Positions 8,325-15,924 of a stretch of 64,000 bases of DNA are shown here, one piece after another. The stretch's first letter is position 1. Every line of letters begins with the position of its first letter. This DNA is from Tessaracoccus palaemonis (GTDB lineage Bacteria > Actinomycetota > Actinomycetes > Propionibacteriales > Propionibacteriaceae): NCBI RefSeq assembly GCF_019316905.1, contig NZ_CP079216.1:2418001-2482000 (forward strand). The letters are read 5' to 3'. Below the pieces are notes generated by a model, which saw nothing but the letters and a program-made list of their open reading frames with translations, had not been told where the DNA came from and made no database searches. Made by a program: the position numbers and the translations under genes.

Positions 8325-9937
8325 TTCACCAGTGGTGGCGCGACGCCGTCATCTACCAGATCTACCCCCGCTCCTTCGCCGACGCCTCGGGCGACGGCTA
8401 TGGCGATCTGAAGGGCGTGATCTCGAAGCTCGACTACCTGCGCGACCTGGGCGTTGACGCGGTGTGGCTCTCGCCGTTCTACACCTCGCCCATGGCGGAC
8501 GCGGGCTACGACGTGGCCGACTACTGCGACATCGACCCCATGTTCGGCAACCTCGCCGACGCCGACGAGCTGATCGCCGAGGCCCACGCGCGGGGCCTCA
8601 GGATCATCGTCGACCTGGTCCCGAACCACTCCTCCAGCGAGCACCGCCGGTTCCAGGCCGCGCTGGCCGCGGGCCCGGGTTCGCCGGAGCGGGAGAACTA
8701 CCTGTTCCGCGACGGGCTGGGCGACGACGGCGAACTGCCGCCCAACAACTGGACCGCGGTGTTCGGCGGGCGCTCCTGGACGCGCCTGACCGCCGCCGAC
8801 GGAACGCCCGAGCAGTGGTACCTGCACCTGTTCGACCCCGAGCAGCCCGACTGGAACTGGGAGCACGAGCCCGTCCGCGAGCTGTTCGACGACACCCTGC
8901 GATTCTGGCTTGACAAGGGCGTCGACGGGTTCCGCGTCGACGTCGCGCACGGGCTGGCCAAGGCCGAGGGGCTGCCGGACCAGGTCTCCACGGACTCCGA
9001 CCTCGGCTTCCAGACCGGCCCCCAGTGGGACCAGGACGGCGTGCACGAGATCTACCGCCGCTGGCGCGCGGTGCTCGACGGCTACGACGGCGACCGCTCG
9101 CTGGTGGCCGAGGCCTGGGTCGAGGACCCCGAGCGCCTCAAGCTGTACCTGCGCCCCGACGAGATGCACACGGCGTTCAACTTCGAGTTCCTCGACTGCC
9201 TGTGGGACGCCGACGCGTACCGCAAGGTCATCGCGTCGACCATGGCCGCCAACGAGTCCGTCGGCGCGCCGACGACCTGGGTGCTCAGCAACCACGACGT
9301 CGTCCGGCACGTCAGCCGGCTCGGCCTGACGGTGCCCGGCTCCAGCCACGAGGGTCTCGGACTGCGCGACGAGCAGCCCGACAACGTGATCGGCCTGCGC
9401 CGCGGCCGCGCCGCGACGCTCATGATGCTCGCGCTGCCCGGATCGGCCTACCTGTACCAGGGCGAGGAGCTCGGCCTGCCCGACCACACCACGCTCCCCG
9501 ACGACGTCCGCCAGGACCCGACGTGGACCCGATCCGGCCACACGCGCGTCGGGCGCGACGGCTGCCGCGTGCCGCTGCCGTGGCTCGCCGACGCCCCGGC
9601 CTACGGCTTCTCCCCCACCGGCGAGTCCTGGCTGCCGCAGCCCGACTCGTTCGCCGAGCTGGCCGCCGACCGCCAGGTCGGGGTGGCCGGGTCAACCTGG
9701 ACGCTGTACCGCGACGCGCTGGCGCTGCGCCGCGAGCTCGGGCTGGGACGCGGCGAGCTGACCTGGCTCGACGCCGGCGAACACATCGTCGGCTTCGACA
9801 ACGGCGACGTGCGCGTGCTGACCAACGTGCTGGGGGACCCGCAGCCGCTGCCCGAGGGCTGGACCGTGCTGCTGGCGAGCGCGGACGTCGACGGCGAGCT
9901 CCCGACCGACGTCACCGTCTGGCTGAAGCGCGCCTGA
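8321..9937 (+). CDS. GH13 alpha-glucosidase (oligo-1,6-glucosidase/maltase type)
   Basis: 538 residues. The opening 'WWRDAVIYQIYPRSFADASG' is the signature start of GH13 alpha-glucosidases, with the (beta/alpha)8 regions in order: 'VDLVPNHSS' (region I), 'GFRVDVAH' with nucleophile Asp207, 'LVAEAWVED' with acid/base Glu264, and 'VLSNHDVVRH' with transition-state Asp326. There is no signal peptide, so it is a cytoplasmic enzyme cleaving terminal glucose from imported maltose, isomaltose or trehalose-like oligosaccharides. It is translated from an ATG overlapping the LacI stop, so it is presumably repressed by that regulator. The C-terminal beta-sandwich is present and the length is normal. Confidence 0.92.
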   Translation: MIHQWWRDAVIYQIYPRSFADASGDGYGDLKGVISKLDYLRDLGVDAVWLSPFYTSPMADAGYDVADYCDIDPMFGNLADADELIAEAHARGLRIIVDLVPNHSSSEHRRFQAALAAGPGSPERENYLFRDGLGDDGELPPNNWTAVFGGRSWTRLTAADGTPEQWYLHLFDPEQPDWNWEHEPVRELFDDTLRFWLDKGVDGFRVDVAHGLAKAEGLPDQVSTDSDLGFQTGPQWDQDGVHEIYRRWRAVLDGYDGDRSLVAEAWVEDPERLKLYLRPDEMHTAFNFEFLDCLWDADAYRKVIASTMAANESVGAPTTWVLSNHDVVRHVSRLGLTVPGSSHEGLGLRDEQPDNVIGLRRGRAATLMMLALPGSAYLYQGEELGLPDHTTLPDDVRQDPTWTRSGHTRVGRDGCRVPLPWLADAPAYGFSPTGESWLPQPDSFAELAADRQVGVAGSTWTLYRDALALRRELGLGRGELTWLDAGEHIVGFDNGDVRVLTNVLGDPQPLPEGWTVLLASADVDGELPTDVTVWLKRA

Positions 9938-9961
9938 CAAGCCCGCCGGCTCCCCGAGCCC

Positions 9962-10002
9962 GGTTCGCCGAGCCTGTCGAGGTGCCCCGAGCGCAGCGAG
10001 GG
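9962..10002. repeat. Degenerate TGTCGA-type dispersed repeat
   Basis: ggttcgccgagcctgtcgag followed by a ccccgag/gagggg element lies between convergent genes. The first 24 bases match the unit repeated inside pepN (46385-46540) at about 18 positions. It is probably a member of the short intergenic repeat family common in actinobacterial genomes. No clear terminator hairpin is seen besides it. Confidence 0.5.
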
Positions 10003-10025
10003 GAGCAACCCGCACGCCGCGCACC

Positions 10026-10619
10026 TCAGGGGGTCGAGGCACGCGGCAGGATCGCGCGCACGGCATGCGCGGCGGCAGGCGTGTCCACGTTGCGCGTAAC
10101 AGGCTCCGGGGCCGGCAGCCTCGTCAGGGACAGCGACCGCATCAGCGCGCGGACCTCGACGTTGCGGACGTGGCCCAGCCGCTCGACGGCGGCCCGCAGC
10201 GCGGCAAGCCGGTAGCGACCGGCGAGCGGCTGGGCCATGCCGTCGACGTCCTCGAGGACCACGCCGTCGTGCGCGAGCTCGGCGTCGCACAGGAGGCGGA
10301 CGACGGAGGCGGGGTCGGCCAGATCACCGGCCAGCAGTAACACGTCGTGGACGTCCCCCAGCCGCGGCAGCGCGGCCGCGACCCCCGCGACGGGGCCTCC
10401 GAACGGCGGATCCTCGACCACGAACGTGACGCCCGCGCTGTCGTCGGGCCACCAGTGCGGTCGTGGCCCGGCCACCACGACGGTGTCGGACACGGAGGAG
10501 GCCGCGGCCACCGCGCGCTCGAGCAGGGTGCGCCCGTCGATCACGAGCGCCAGCTTGTCGCCGGGCATCCGCGTCGATCGGCCGCCGGCCAGAATCACCG
10601 TTGCAGTGCGCGCCTCCAT
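10026..10619 (-). CDS. mobA: MobA-like molybdenum cofactor nucleotidyltransferase (copy 1)
   Basis: 197 residues, ATG at 10619 behind ggaggagaagg. The N-terminal pyrophosphorylase motif 'VILAGGRSTRMPGDK' matches the MobA LAGGxSxRMGxDK pattern, followed by 'LLLAGDLADP' and a C-terminal 'RNVDTPAAA' in the position of the MobA DVDTPED motif. MobA attaches GMP to Mo-molybdopterin to make the guanine dinucleotide cofactor used by nitrate reductases. It is the last gene of the mopR-modABC run (59 bases after modC). A closely similar paralogue lies at 26511-27158. Which of the two makes MGD, or whether one uses CTP (MocA-like), is not settled by the sequence. Confidence 0.8.
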   Translation of the reverse strand: MEARTATVILAGGRSTRMPGDKLALVIDGRTLLERAVAAASSVSDTVVVAGPRPHWWPDDSAGVTFVVEDPPFGGPVAGVAAALPRLGDVHDVLLLAGDLADPASVVRLLCDAELAHDGVVLEDVDGMAQPLAGRYRLAALRAAVERLGHVRNVEVRALMRSLSLTRLPAPEPVTRNVDTPAAAHAVRAILPRASTP

Positions 10620-10678
10620 GTCCTTCTCCTCCCCCAGTTGGCCTCATCGTACGACTCCGTTCACGGCAGAAGGCCGGG

Positions 10679-11731
10679 TCACGACTGATGCACGGCCACC
10701 TGAGTCGCCTTGATCACGGCGTGGACCCAATCGCCCGGCGAGAGCCCCAGCTCCGCGACCGCCGAAGGCGTCAGTTCAGCGTGCAGATGCTGCCCGGCAA
10801 CCACCAGGCTCACCACCACGACCGCTCCGCGCGACTCGAGCGACGTGACCCGCGACCTCAGTGCGTTGCGGGGGCTGCCGCCCGGCGCCTCGCTGTGGAT
10901 CGCGACGGCCGCCGGCGAGAAGGTCGCCCGAGCGCTCCGCCCCACCTCGAGGGGATCGCCGAGCCCGCGCAGGTGCTGCCCGCCGAGCGAGATGGCATCG
11001 GGGGCGACGGCCTCGCCGTGCAGGAGGTTGACGCCGATGAAGCGTGCCAGGAACCGGGTGGACGGCGCGGCTGACAGGAGGTCAATCAGACCGTCCGCCG
11101 CCACCCGTCCCTGCTCGATCACGATGAGCCGGTCCGCGAGCGTCACCACGTCGAGCGGATCGTGCGTGACCAGCAGAGAGGTGCGACCCGCCAGCCGGCT
11201 GTGCACCATGCTCCGCACCGCGGGGGTCACCGACACGTCGAGGGCGGCGAACGGCTCATCGAGCAGCACGATCTCGGGGTCGATCGCCATACCCCGCGCG
11301 ATCGACACCCGCTGGGCCTGGCCGCCGGACAGGCTCTGCGGGCGGCGTTCGGCCAACTCGAGACAGCCGACCGCATCCAACTCCTCCGCAGCCCGGTCCC
11401 GGGCCGCGACCTTGCCGAGTCCCCTGGCTCGCGGCCCGAACGCGACGTTGTCGAGCACGCTCAGGTGCGGGAACAGCCAGGCCCGCTGCTCGATGTAGGC
11501 GAAGCGCCTGCGGTGCGGCGGCAGGTGCGTGTCGGGCCCCGACAGACTGCGCCCGCGGAGGCTCACCGTCCCCGTGCTGGGACGTAGCGCACCGGCGATC
11601 AGCTGCAGCAGCGTCGACTTCCCCGCACCGTTCGGCCCGACGACGGCCACCCTCTCACCGGCGGCGACGTGGAGGCTCAACTCGACACCTCGGGCGGGGA
11701 CGGCCGCGTCCAGCCGGAGGAACTCATCCAT
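10679..11731 (-). CDS. modC: Molybdate ABC transporter ATPase with C-terminal Mop domain
   Basis: 350 residues. Walker A 'GPNGAGKST' near residue 34, signature 'LSGGQAQRVSIARG', Walker B 'IVLLDEPFAALD', H-loop 'LVTHDP'. After about residue 230 the protein carries a regulatory extension ending in a molbindin/TOBE segment ('LSPGDWVHAVIKATQVAV'), typical of ModC and absent from most ATPases. It energises molybdate import with the ModB channel, whose gene overlaps it by 8 bases, and the ModA receptor. The same Mop fold occurs at the C-terminus of the regulator encoded first in this operon, so both may read cytoplasmic molybdate. Confidence 0.92.
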   Translation of the reverse strand: MDEFLRLDAAVPARGVELSLHVAAGERVAVVGPNGAGKSTLLQLIAGALRPSTGTVSLRGRSLSGPDTHLPPHRRRFAYIEQRAWLFPHLSVLDNVAFGPRARGLGKVAARDRAAEELDAVGCLELAERRPQSLSGGQAQRVSIARGMAIDPEIVLLDEPFAALDVSVTPAVRSMVHSRLAGRTSLLVTHDPLDVVTLADRLIVIEQGRVAADGLIDLLSAAPSTRFLARFIGVNLLHGEAVAPDAISLGGQHLRGLGDPLEVGRSARATFSPAAVAIHSEAPGGSPRNALRSRVTSLESRGAVVVVSLVVAGQHLHAELTPSAVAELGLSPGDWVHAVIKATQVAVHQS

Positions 11732-12506
11732 GGCGCCCCCATGCGTTCAGCCTGGTCGCGAGCAGCACGACGACGACCGCGAGCAGGATCAGGACGAGCG
11801 AGAGCGCGAGCGCCAGGTCGGCGTCGGACTCGCGCAGCAGATAGATCTCCAGCGGCAGGGTCCGGGTGGTGCCCTGCAGAGAGCCGGCGAATGTCAGCGT
11901 GGCGCCGAACTCCCCCAGCGCGCGGGCGAACGCGAGAGCGGTGCCCGAGGCGATGGCGGGTGCCGCGATCGGGACCGTGATCCTCCAGAAGACCCGCCCG
12001 GGCGCGGCCCCGAGGTTCGCCGCGACGGACTCGTATCTGCCGCCTGACGAGCGCAGCGCCCCCTCGAGGGACACGACGAGGAAGGGCAGCGCGACGAAGG
12101 TCTGCGCCAACACCACCGCGACGGTGGTGAAACCGATCTCGACACCCATGCTCGACAGCCACGCGCCAACCAGGCCGCGACGCCCGAAGGTGACGAGCAG
12201 CGCAAGGCCGGCCACCACGGGAGGCAGAACCATGGGGATGGTCACCAGCGTGCGCGCGAACGCGGTCCAACGCCCGTGCGACCTGGCGAGGATGACCGAG
12301 GTCGGCACGCCGAGCACGAGCACCAGCAACGTCGAGACGAGGCACGTCGACAGGCTCAGCCGCAGCGCATCGATGGCCCGCTCGGATGCCAGCAGCGAGG
12401 TCAGCCTGTCAAAGGGCACTCTCGCGATCAGCCCGGCGAGCGGAAGAACCAGCAGGGCCAGCGCGCCGACGAACGGCACCCACGCCCACCTCGGATAGGG
12501 AGTCAC
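11724..12506 (-). CDS. modB: Molybdate ABC transporter permease
   Basis: 260 residues with about six membrane spans, starting 'MTPYPRWAWVPFVGALALLV'. The cytoplasmic coupling loop is 'SLEGALRSSGGRYESVAANL' followed by 'GAAPGRVFWRITVPIA', the EAA-type motif that contacts the ATPase. 'ALGEFGATLTFAGSLQGTTR' near residue 200 is characteristic of ModB/CysT-type permeases. It overlaps modA upstream (4 bases) and modC downstream (8 bases), a standard modABC arrangement. Role: the membrane channel for high-affinity molybdate (and possibly tungstate) import. Confidence 0.93.
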   Translation of the reverse strand: MTPYPRWAWVPFVGALALLVLPLAGLIARVPFDRLTSLLASERAIDALRLSLSTCLVSTLLVLVLGVPTSVILARSHGRWTAFARTLVTIPMVLPPVVAGLALLVTFGRRGLVGAWLSSMGVEIGFTTVAVVLAQTFVALPFLVVSLEGALRSSGGRYESVAANLGAAPGRVFWRITVPIAAPAIASGTALAFARALGEFGATLTFAGSLQGTTRTLPLEIYLLRESDADLALALSLVLILLAVVVVLLATRLNAWGRHG

Positions 12507-13243
12507 TGCGCCGGCCCGAACCCCGCACTCCCCAGCACGGCCTGCCCGGACTCGCCCGTCACCGTCGCGATGAAGGCATCGGCGGCCTCCGGATGAGGCG
12601 CCTCGGTCACGCGGGCGATCCAGTAGGTGTTGGGATCCTCCTCCGCCCCCGGCACCTCCATCGTCTCGACCGCGTCCCCGGCCGTGATCGCGTCCGTGGC
12701 GTAGACGAGCCCCGCATCAGCCTCTCCGGAGGTGACCTTGCCGAGCACGTCGGTGACCTTCGACTCCTCAGAGACGGGTGTCAGCTCGACGCCGAGCGCC
12801 TCGGCCAGCCTGAGGCTGGCGGCGCCGCAGGGCACCTCCGGCGCGCAGATCACGAGCTTGGCGTCATCGAGCGTCGAGTCGAGGCCCGTGATTCCCGCCG
12901 GGTTGTCGACGGGGGTGACGAGTACGAGGTGGTTCGTGGCGAACTGGACAGGGGCGCCGTCGACGAGGCCGGCCTCGACCGCCTTGTCCATGTTGGCCTT
13001 GTCTGCCGAGGCGAAGACGTCGGCGGGGGCCCCGCCGGACAGCTGGTCGAGCAGGCCGGAGGATCCGTCGAACGAGTAGCTGGCTTCAGCGATCTCGGGG
13101 AAGACCGTGCTCAGGGAGGCAGCCGCGAAGACGACCGCCTGGTCGGACGACACGGCCGACGTCGTGGTCTCCGCGGCGGGCGAGCCGCACGCGCTGACGG
13201 CCAGGGCGGTGGCCACCAGGAAGACGGCGGCGGCGCGCCTCAT
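12503..13243 (-). CDS. modA: Molybdate-binding lipoprotein
   Basis: 246 residues. It begins with a lipoprotein signal peptide, 'MRRAAAVFLVATALAVSACG', with the lipobox VSAC and the modified cysteine at about residue 19. The mature part fits the ModA family: 'VVFAAASLSTVFPEIAE' near the start, 'GSSGLLDQLSGGAPADVFAS', and 'SGEADAGLVYATDA' late. It is anchored to the outer face of the membrane, captures molybdate and delivers it to ModB. Its ATG overlaps the stop of the regulator upstream. Length is typical. Confidence 0.93.
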   Translation of the reverse strand: MRRAAAVFLVATALAVSACGSPAAETTTSAVSSDQAVVFAAASLSTVFPEIAEASYSFDGSSGLLDQLSGGAPADVFASADKANMDKAVEAGLVDGAPVQFATNHLVLVTPVDNPAGITGLDSTLDDAKLVICAPEVPCGAASLRLAEALGVELTPVSEESKVTDVLGKVTSGEADAGLVYATDAITAGDAVETMEVPGAEEDPNTYWIARVTEAPHPEAADAFIATVTGESGQAVLGSAGFGPAQ

Positions 13244-13647
13244 GCCCTCGCCCCTTCGAGGCCGACGGACGTGGCCTTGATGACCGCGGTGGCGATCGAC
13301 CCGGCCTCGAGTCCCAGCTCACGCACGGCCTCCGTCGAGATCAGTGACACCACGCGGTAGCGGCCGCACTGGATCTCGACCTGGCTCATCACCGCGTCGG
13401 AGACGACACGCGTGACGAGGCCTGTGAGGTGATTGCGTGCGGAGCGGTGGCCCGCGCCGTCGTCGAGCGCGAGCAGCGCGTCGTCGGCGAGTTCCTGCGC
13501 CAGGGCAGCAAGATCAGCTCCGTCCACGCAGTGCCGACCCGCGTCATCAACGGTGGAGGCGAGCCTTCCCCTGTCGATCCACCGGCGGATGGTGTCGTCG
13601 CTGACACCCAGGAGGTTGGCCGCTGTGGCGATCCGTATCTGCTTCAT
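13240..13647 (-). CDS. Molybdate-responsive regulator: HTH_17-type helix-turn-helix plus single Mop domain
   Basis: 135 residues from the ATG at 13647 (13656 is an alternative; longer extensions have no support). The N-terminus 'IRIATAANLLGVSDDTIRRW' is a MerR/excisionase-like DNA-binding helix-turn-helix. The C-terminal half, ending 'LGLEAGSIATAVIKATSVGL', is one molbindin (Mop/TOBE) domain, similar to the end of ModC. Classical ModE instead has a LysR-like HTH with two Mop domains, so this is the short actinobacterial design. As first gene of a modABC operon it probably represses it when molybdate is plentiful. A hexamer TAACAT sits 7 bases before this ATG and no Shine-Dalgarno is visible, suggesting a leaderless mRNA. 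Confidence 0.85.
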   Translation of the reverse strand: MKQIRIATAANLLGVSDDTIRRWIDRGRLASTVDDAGRHCVDGADLAALAQELADDALLALDDGAGHRSARNHLTGLVTRVVSDAVMSQVEIQCGRYRVVSLISTEAVRELGLEAGSIATAVIKATSVGLEGARA

Positions 13648-13654
13648 GGATGAC

Positions 13655-13707
13655 ATGTTATTGACGCATCTGAGGTTCCGCCGGAAGTTCACACAAGTGC
13701 TTAGGAT
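13655..13707. promoter_or_regulatory. Divergent, mirror-symmetric promoter region of mopR-modABC and mogA
   Basis: On the minus strand TAACAT (13660-13655) lies 7 bases before the regulator ATG. On the plus strand TAGGAT (13702-13707) lies 7 bases before the mogA ATG. Both look like -10 boxes of leaderless transcripts. Midway, at the place where both -35 elements would fall, is the palindrome ttccg-c-cggaa (13676-13686). Neither -35 resembles TTGACA. The palindrome is a candidate site for the Mop regulator, controlling both directions. Confidence 0.5.
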
Positions 13708-13714
13708 GAACCAC

Positions 13715-14227
13715 ATGAGCTTCCGCGCCGCCGTGATCACCTGTTCCGACCGAGCCTCGGCGGAGGCCTACGAGGACCGCTCCGGGCCGGTGCTGCGTGA
13801 GGGTCTCGCCGCCCTCGGGTTCGAGGTGGCCGACGCCGTGGTGGTTCCTGATGAGAGGGACCTCATCGCGGCCCGCATCCGGGATGCGGTGGCCGGCGGC
13901 GCCCGTGTGGTGCTGACCACGGGAGGCACGGGTGTGGGGCCCCGCGATGTCACGGTCGAGGCGACCCGCCCGTTGCTGGCATACGAGGTGCCAGGCATCG
14001 CGGAAGCGGTGCGCGCCGCGGGAGCCGCGAAGACCCCACTGTCGTATCTGTCTCGGGGGCTCGCCGGCATCATCGACGGGCCGCACCGTGTCTTCGTCTA
14101 CAACGCGCCCGGTTCGCGGGGCGGGGCGAGGGACGCGCTGGCCGTGCTGGGGCCGCTGCTCGTCCACATCGTCGAGCAGCTCGACGGGGCCGACCACGAC
14201 CTGCACCGGCCACCGAGCGTCGGCTGA
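13715..14227 (+). CDS. mogA: Molybdopterin adenylyltransferase (MogA/MoaB family)
   Basis: 170 residues. The motif 'LTTGGTGVGPRDVTVEATRP' is the MPT-binding signature of the MogA/MoaB/MoeA-domain family, preceded by 'SDRASAEAYEDRSGPVLREG' and followed by 'NAPGSRGGARDALAVLGPLL'. The enzyme adenylylates molybdopterin before MoeA inserts molybdenum. The start at 13715 is preferred over 13706 because of the spacing to TAGGAT. It is transcribed away from the mod operon and converges with moaC, 7 bases from its end. Confidence 0.9.
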   Translation: MSFRAAVITCSDRASAEAYEDRSGPVLREGLAALGFEVADAVVVPDERDLIAARIRDAVAGGARVVLTTGGTGVGPRDVTVEATRPLLAYEVPGIAEAVRAAGAAKTPLSYLSRGLAGIIDGPHRVFVYNAPGSRGGARDALAVLGPLLVHIVEQLDGADHDLHRPPSVG

Positions 14228-14234
14228 GCCGGGG

Positions 14235-14705
14235 CTACTCGGGCCGGGTCCAGTCACCCGAACGGCCGCCGGACTTCGCCGTGATGCGAGCGCTGCGGAT
14301 CTCCGCGGAGCGGTCGACGCCCTTGACCATGTCCACCACGGCCAGGGCGGCCACCGTCGCTGCGGTGAGGGCCTCCATCTCGACGCCGGTGCGATCCGCG
14401 GTGCGGACGGTCGCGACGATCCACACCCCCTCGTCGGCGATGTCGAGGTCCACCACGGCTCCGTGCACCCCGATGGTGTGCGCAAGTGGCAGCAGTTCCG
14501 GCACCTTCTTGGCGGCCGCGATGCCCGCGACCCTCGCCACGGCCAGCACATCGCCCTTCGGCACCGTGCCCGTGCGCAGCGCGTCGACGACCTCCGGAGA
14601 GCAGGCCACGAGGGCCTCGGCGGTGGCCTGCCGCACCGTCGGAGGCTTCCCCGTGACGTCGACCATGCGGGCGTGGCCCCGTGCATCCAGATGCGTGAAC
14701 TCCAT
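14235..14705 (-). CDS. moaC: Cyclic pyranopterin monophosphate synthase MoaC
   Basis: 156 residues from the ATG at 14705 ('MEFTHLDARGHARMVDVTGK'). It contains the MoaC hallmarks 'ELLPLAHTIGVHGAVVD' and 'GVEMEALTAATVAALAVVDM', then 'VKGVDRSAEI' near the end. MoaC converts the MoaA product into cyclic pyranopterin monophosphate, the second part of step one of molybdenum-cofactor synthesis. It is the last gene of the long minus-strand nar-moa run, 4 bases after moeA. An upstream in-frame extension overlapping moeA is not needed. Confidence 0.93.
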   Translation of the reverse strand: MEFTHLDARGHARMVDVTGKPPTVRQATAEALVACSPEVVDALRTGTVPKGDVLAVARVAGIAAAKKVPELLPLAHTIGVHGAVVDLDIADEGVWIVATVRTADRTGVEMEALTAATVAALAVVDMVKGVDRSAEIRSARITAKSGGRSGDWTRPE

Positions 14706-14709
14706 GACG

Positions 14710-15924
14710 CTATCCAACCAGGTGGACCGAGACCCGATCGCCCACCTCGACGCGCTCGACGCCCTCACCGACGACGGCCAGGGCGTCCGCGCTGTGCAGG
14801 GCCGAGATGATGTGGGACCCGGAGCCGAGCGCATGCGAGGGAATGCAGGTGCCGTCCTCGGCAAGGGTCACCGGGACGTACTGGCGCCGCCCCGCCGGCG
14901 ACGACCAGGGCCTCGCCGCCCGCGCCTCGACCCTTCGCCAGTCGGACCGGCGCCCCTGCATCGCCGCCAGCAGCGGACGCAGGAACACCCAGGCGGACAC
15001 GAAGACGCTGACGGGGTTGCCGGGCAGGCCGAGCAGGGCGACCCTGCCGCCGTCGGGGGCCTCGACGACTCCGCACGCCTGCGGCTTGCCTGGTTGCATC
15101 GCGACCCGGACGAAGTCGACGCCCGCCAGGCCGGCCTGCCTGACGGGCTCGAAGGCGCCGGCGGAGACGCCGCCGGCGGTGACGACGACGTCGGCGCCGG
15201 CGAGCGCCTCGGAGAGCGCTGCGGAGAACTGCTCGGGGGCGTCGCCGACCGCGCGTGCCAGCACCACGTGGGCGCCGAACTCGGCCGCCAGCCCGGCCAG
15301 GAGGACGGAGTTGGAATCGGGGATCTGGCCGAAACCCAGCCGCTGTCCCGGACTCACCAGTTCCGACCCGGTGGCCAGCACTGCGACGCGCGGACGGCGC
15401 CGCACGGGCACGGTCGCATAGCCGACGGAGGCCGCGACCGCGAGGGCCCCCGGCGTCATCGTCTGGCCTGCCGCCAGCGCCACCCGGCCGACGCGCACGG
15501 ACTCCCCCGCGCGGCGCACGTGACGGCCGATCGCCACCGCCTCGAGGATCGTCACCTCGGCGGGCAACGGCGCAGCCCCCGGCAGCTGGTCGGTCGCCTC
15601 GACCGGCACGACGGCGTCGGCCCCCGGCGGAACCGGTGCACCCGTCATGATCCTGGCCGCCTCGCCGACGCCAACGCCCGGCGCGCTGGACGCACCCGCC
15701 GGGATGTCACCTACGACCCTCAGCGCGACCGGAGGCGCGGCGACGTCGGCGGCCCGCACGGCGTAGCCGTCCATCGCCGAGTTGGTGAACGGTGGCACGC
15801 TCGTCAGTGCGGGCAGATCCGCGGCCAGCACCAGGCGACGTGCCTGCGCCAGCGGCACCTCATCGACGGGCAGCAGCCCCGCCAGGGAGACCACCACTGC
15901 CTCGTAGCCCTCAACGCTCAGCAC
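14710..15924 (-). CDS. moeA: Molybdopterin molybdenumtransferase MoeA
   Basis: 404 residues from a GTG start at 15924 that overlaps the end of moeB by 14 bases. 'VPPFTNSAMDGYAVRAADV' near the start, 'IMTGAPVPPGADAVVPVE', 'VAVLATGSELVSPGQ' and 'VTAGGVSAG' are the MoeA landmarks in family order; the C-terminal domain IV is present. The enzyme inserts molybdate into adenylylated molybdopterin, releasing AMP. It acts directly after MogA and before MobA. Length is normal for a stand-alone MoeA. Confidence 0.94.
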   Translation of the reverse strand: MLSVEGYEAVVVSLAGLLPVDEVPLAQARRLVLAADLPALTSVPPFTNSAMDGYAVRAADVAAPPVALRVVGDIPAGASSAPGVGVGEAARIMTGAPVPPGADAVVPVEATDQLPGAAPLPAEVTILEAVAIGRHVRRAGESVRVGRVALAAGQTMTPGALAVAASVGYATVPVRRRPRVAVLATGSELVSPGQRLGFGQIPDSNSVLLAGLAAEFGAHVVLARAVGDAPEQFSAALSEALAGADVVVTAGGVSAGAFEPVRQAGLAGVDFVRVAMQPGKPQACGVVEAPDGGRVALLGLPGNPVSVFVSAWVFLRPLLAAMQGRRSDWRRVEARAARPWSSPAGRRQYVPVTLAEDGTCIPSHALGSGSHIISALHSADALAVVGEGVERVEVGDRVSVHLVG

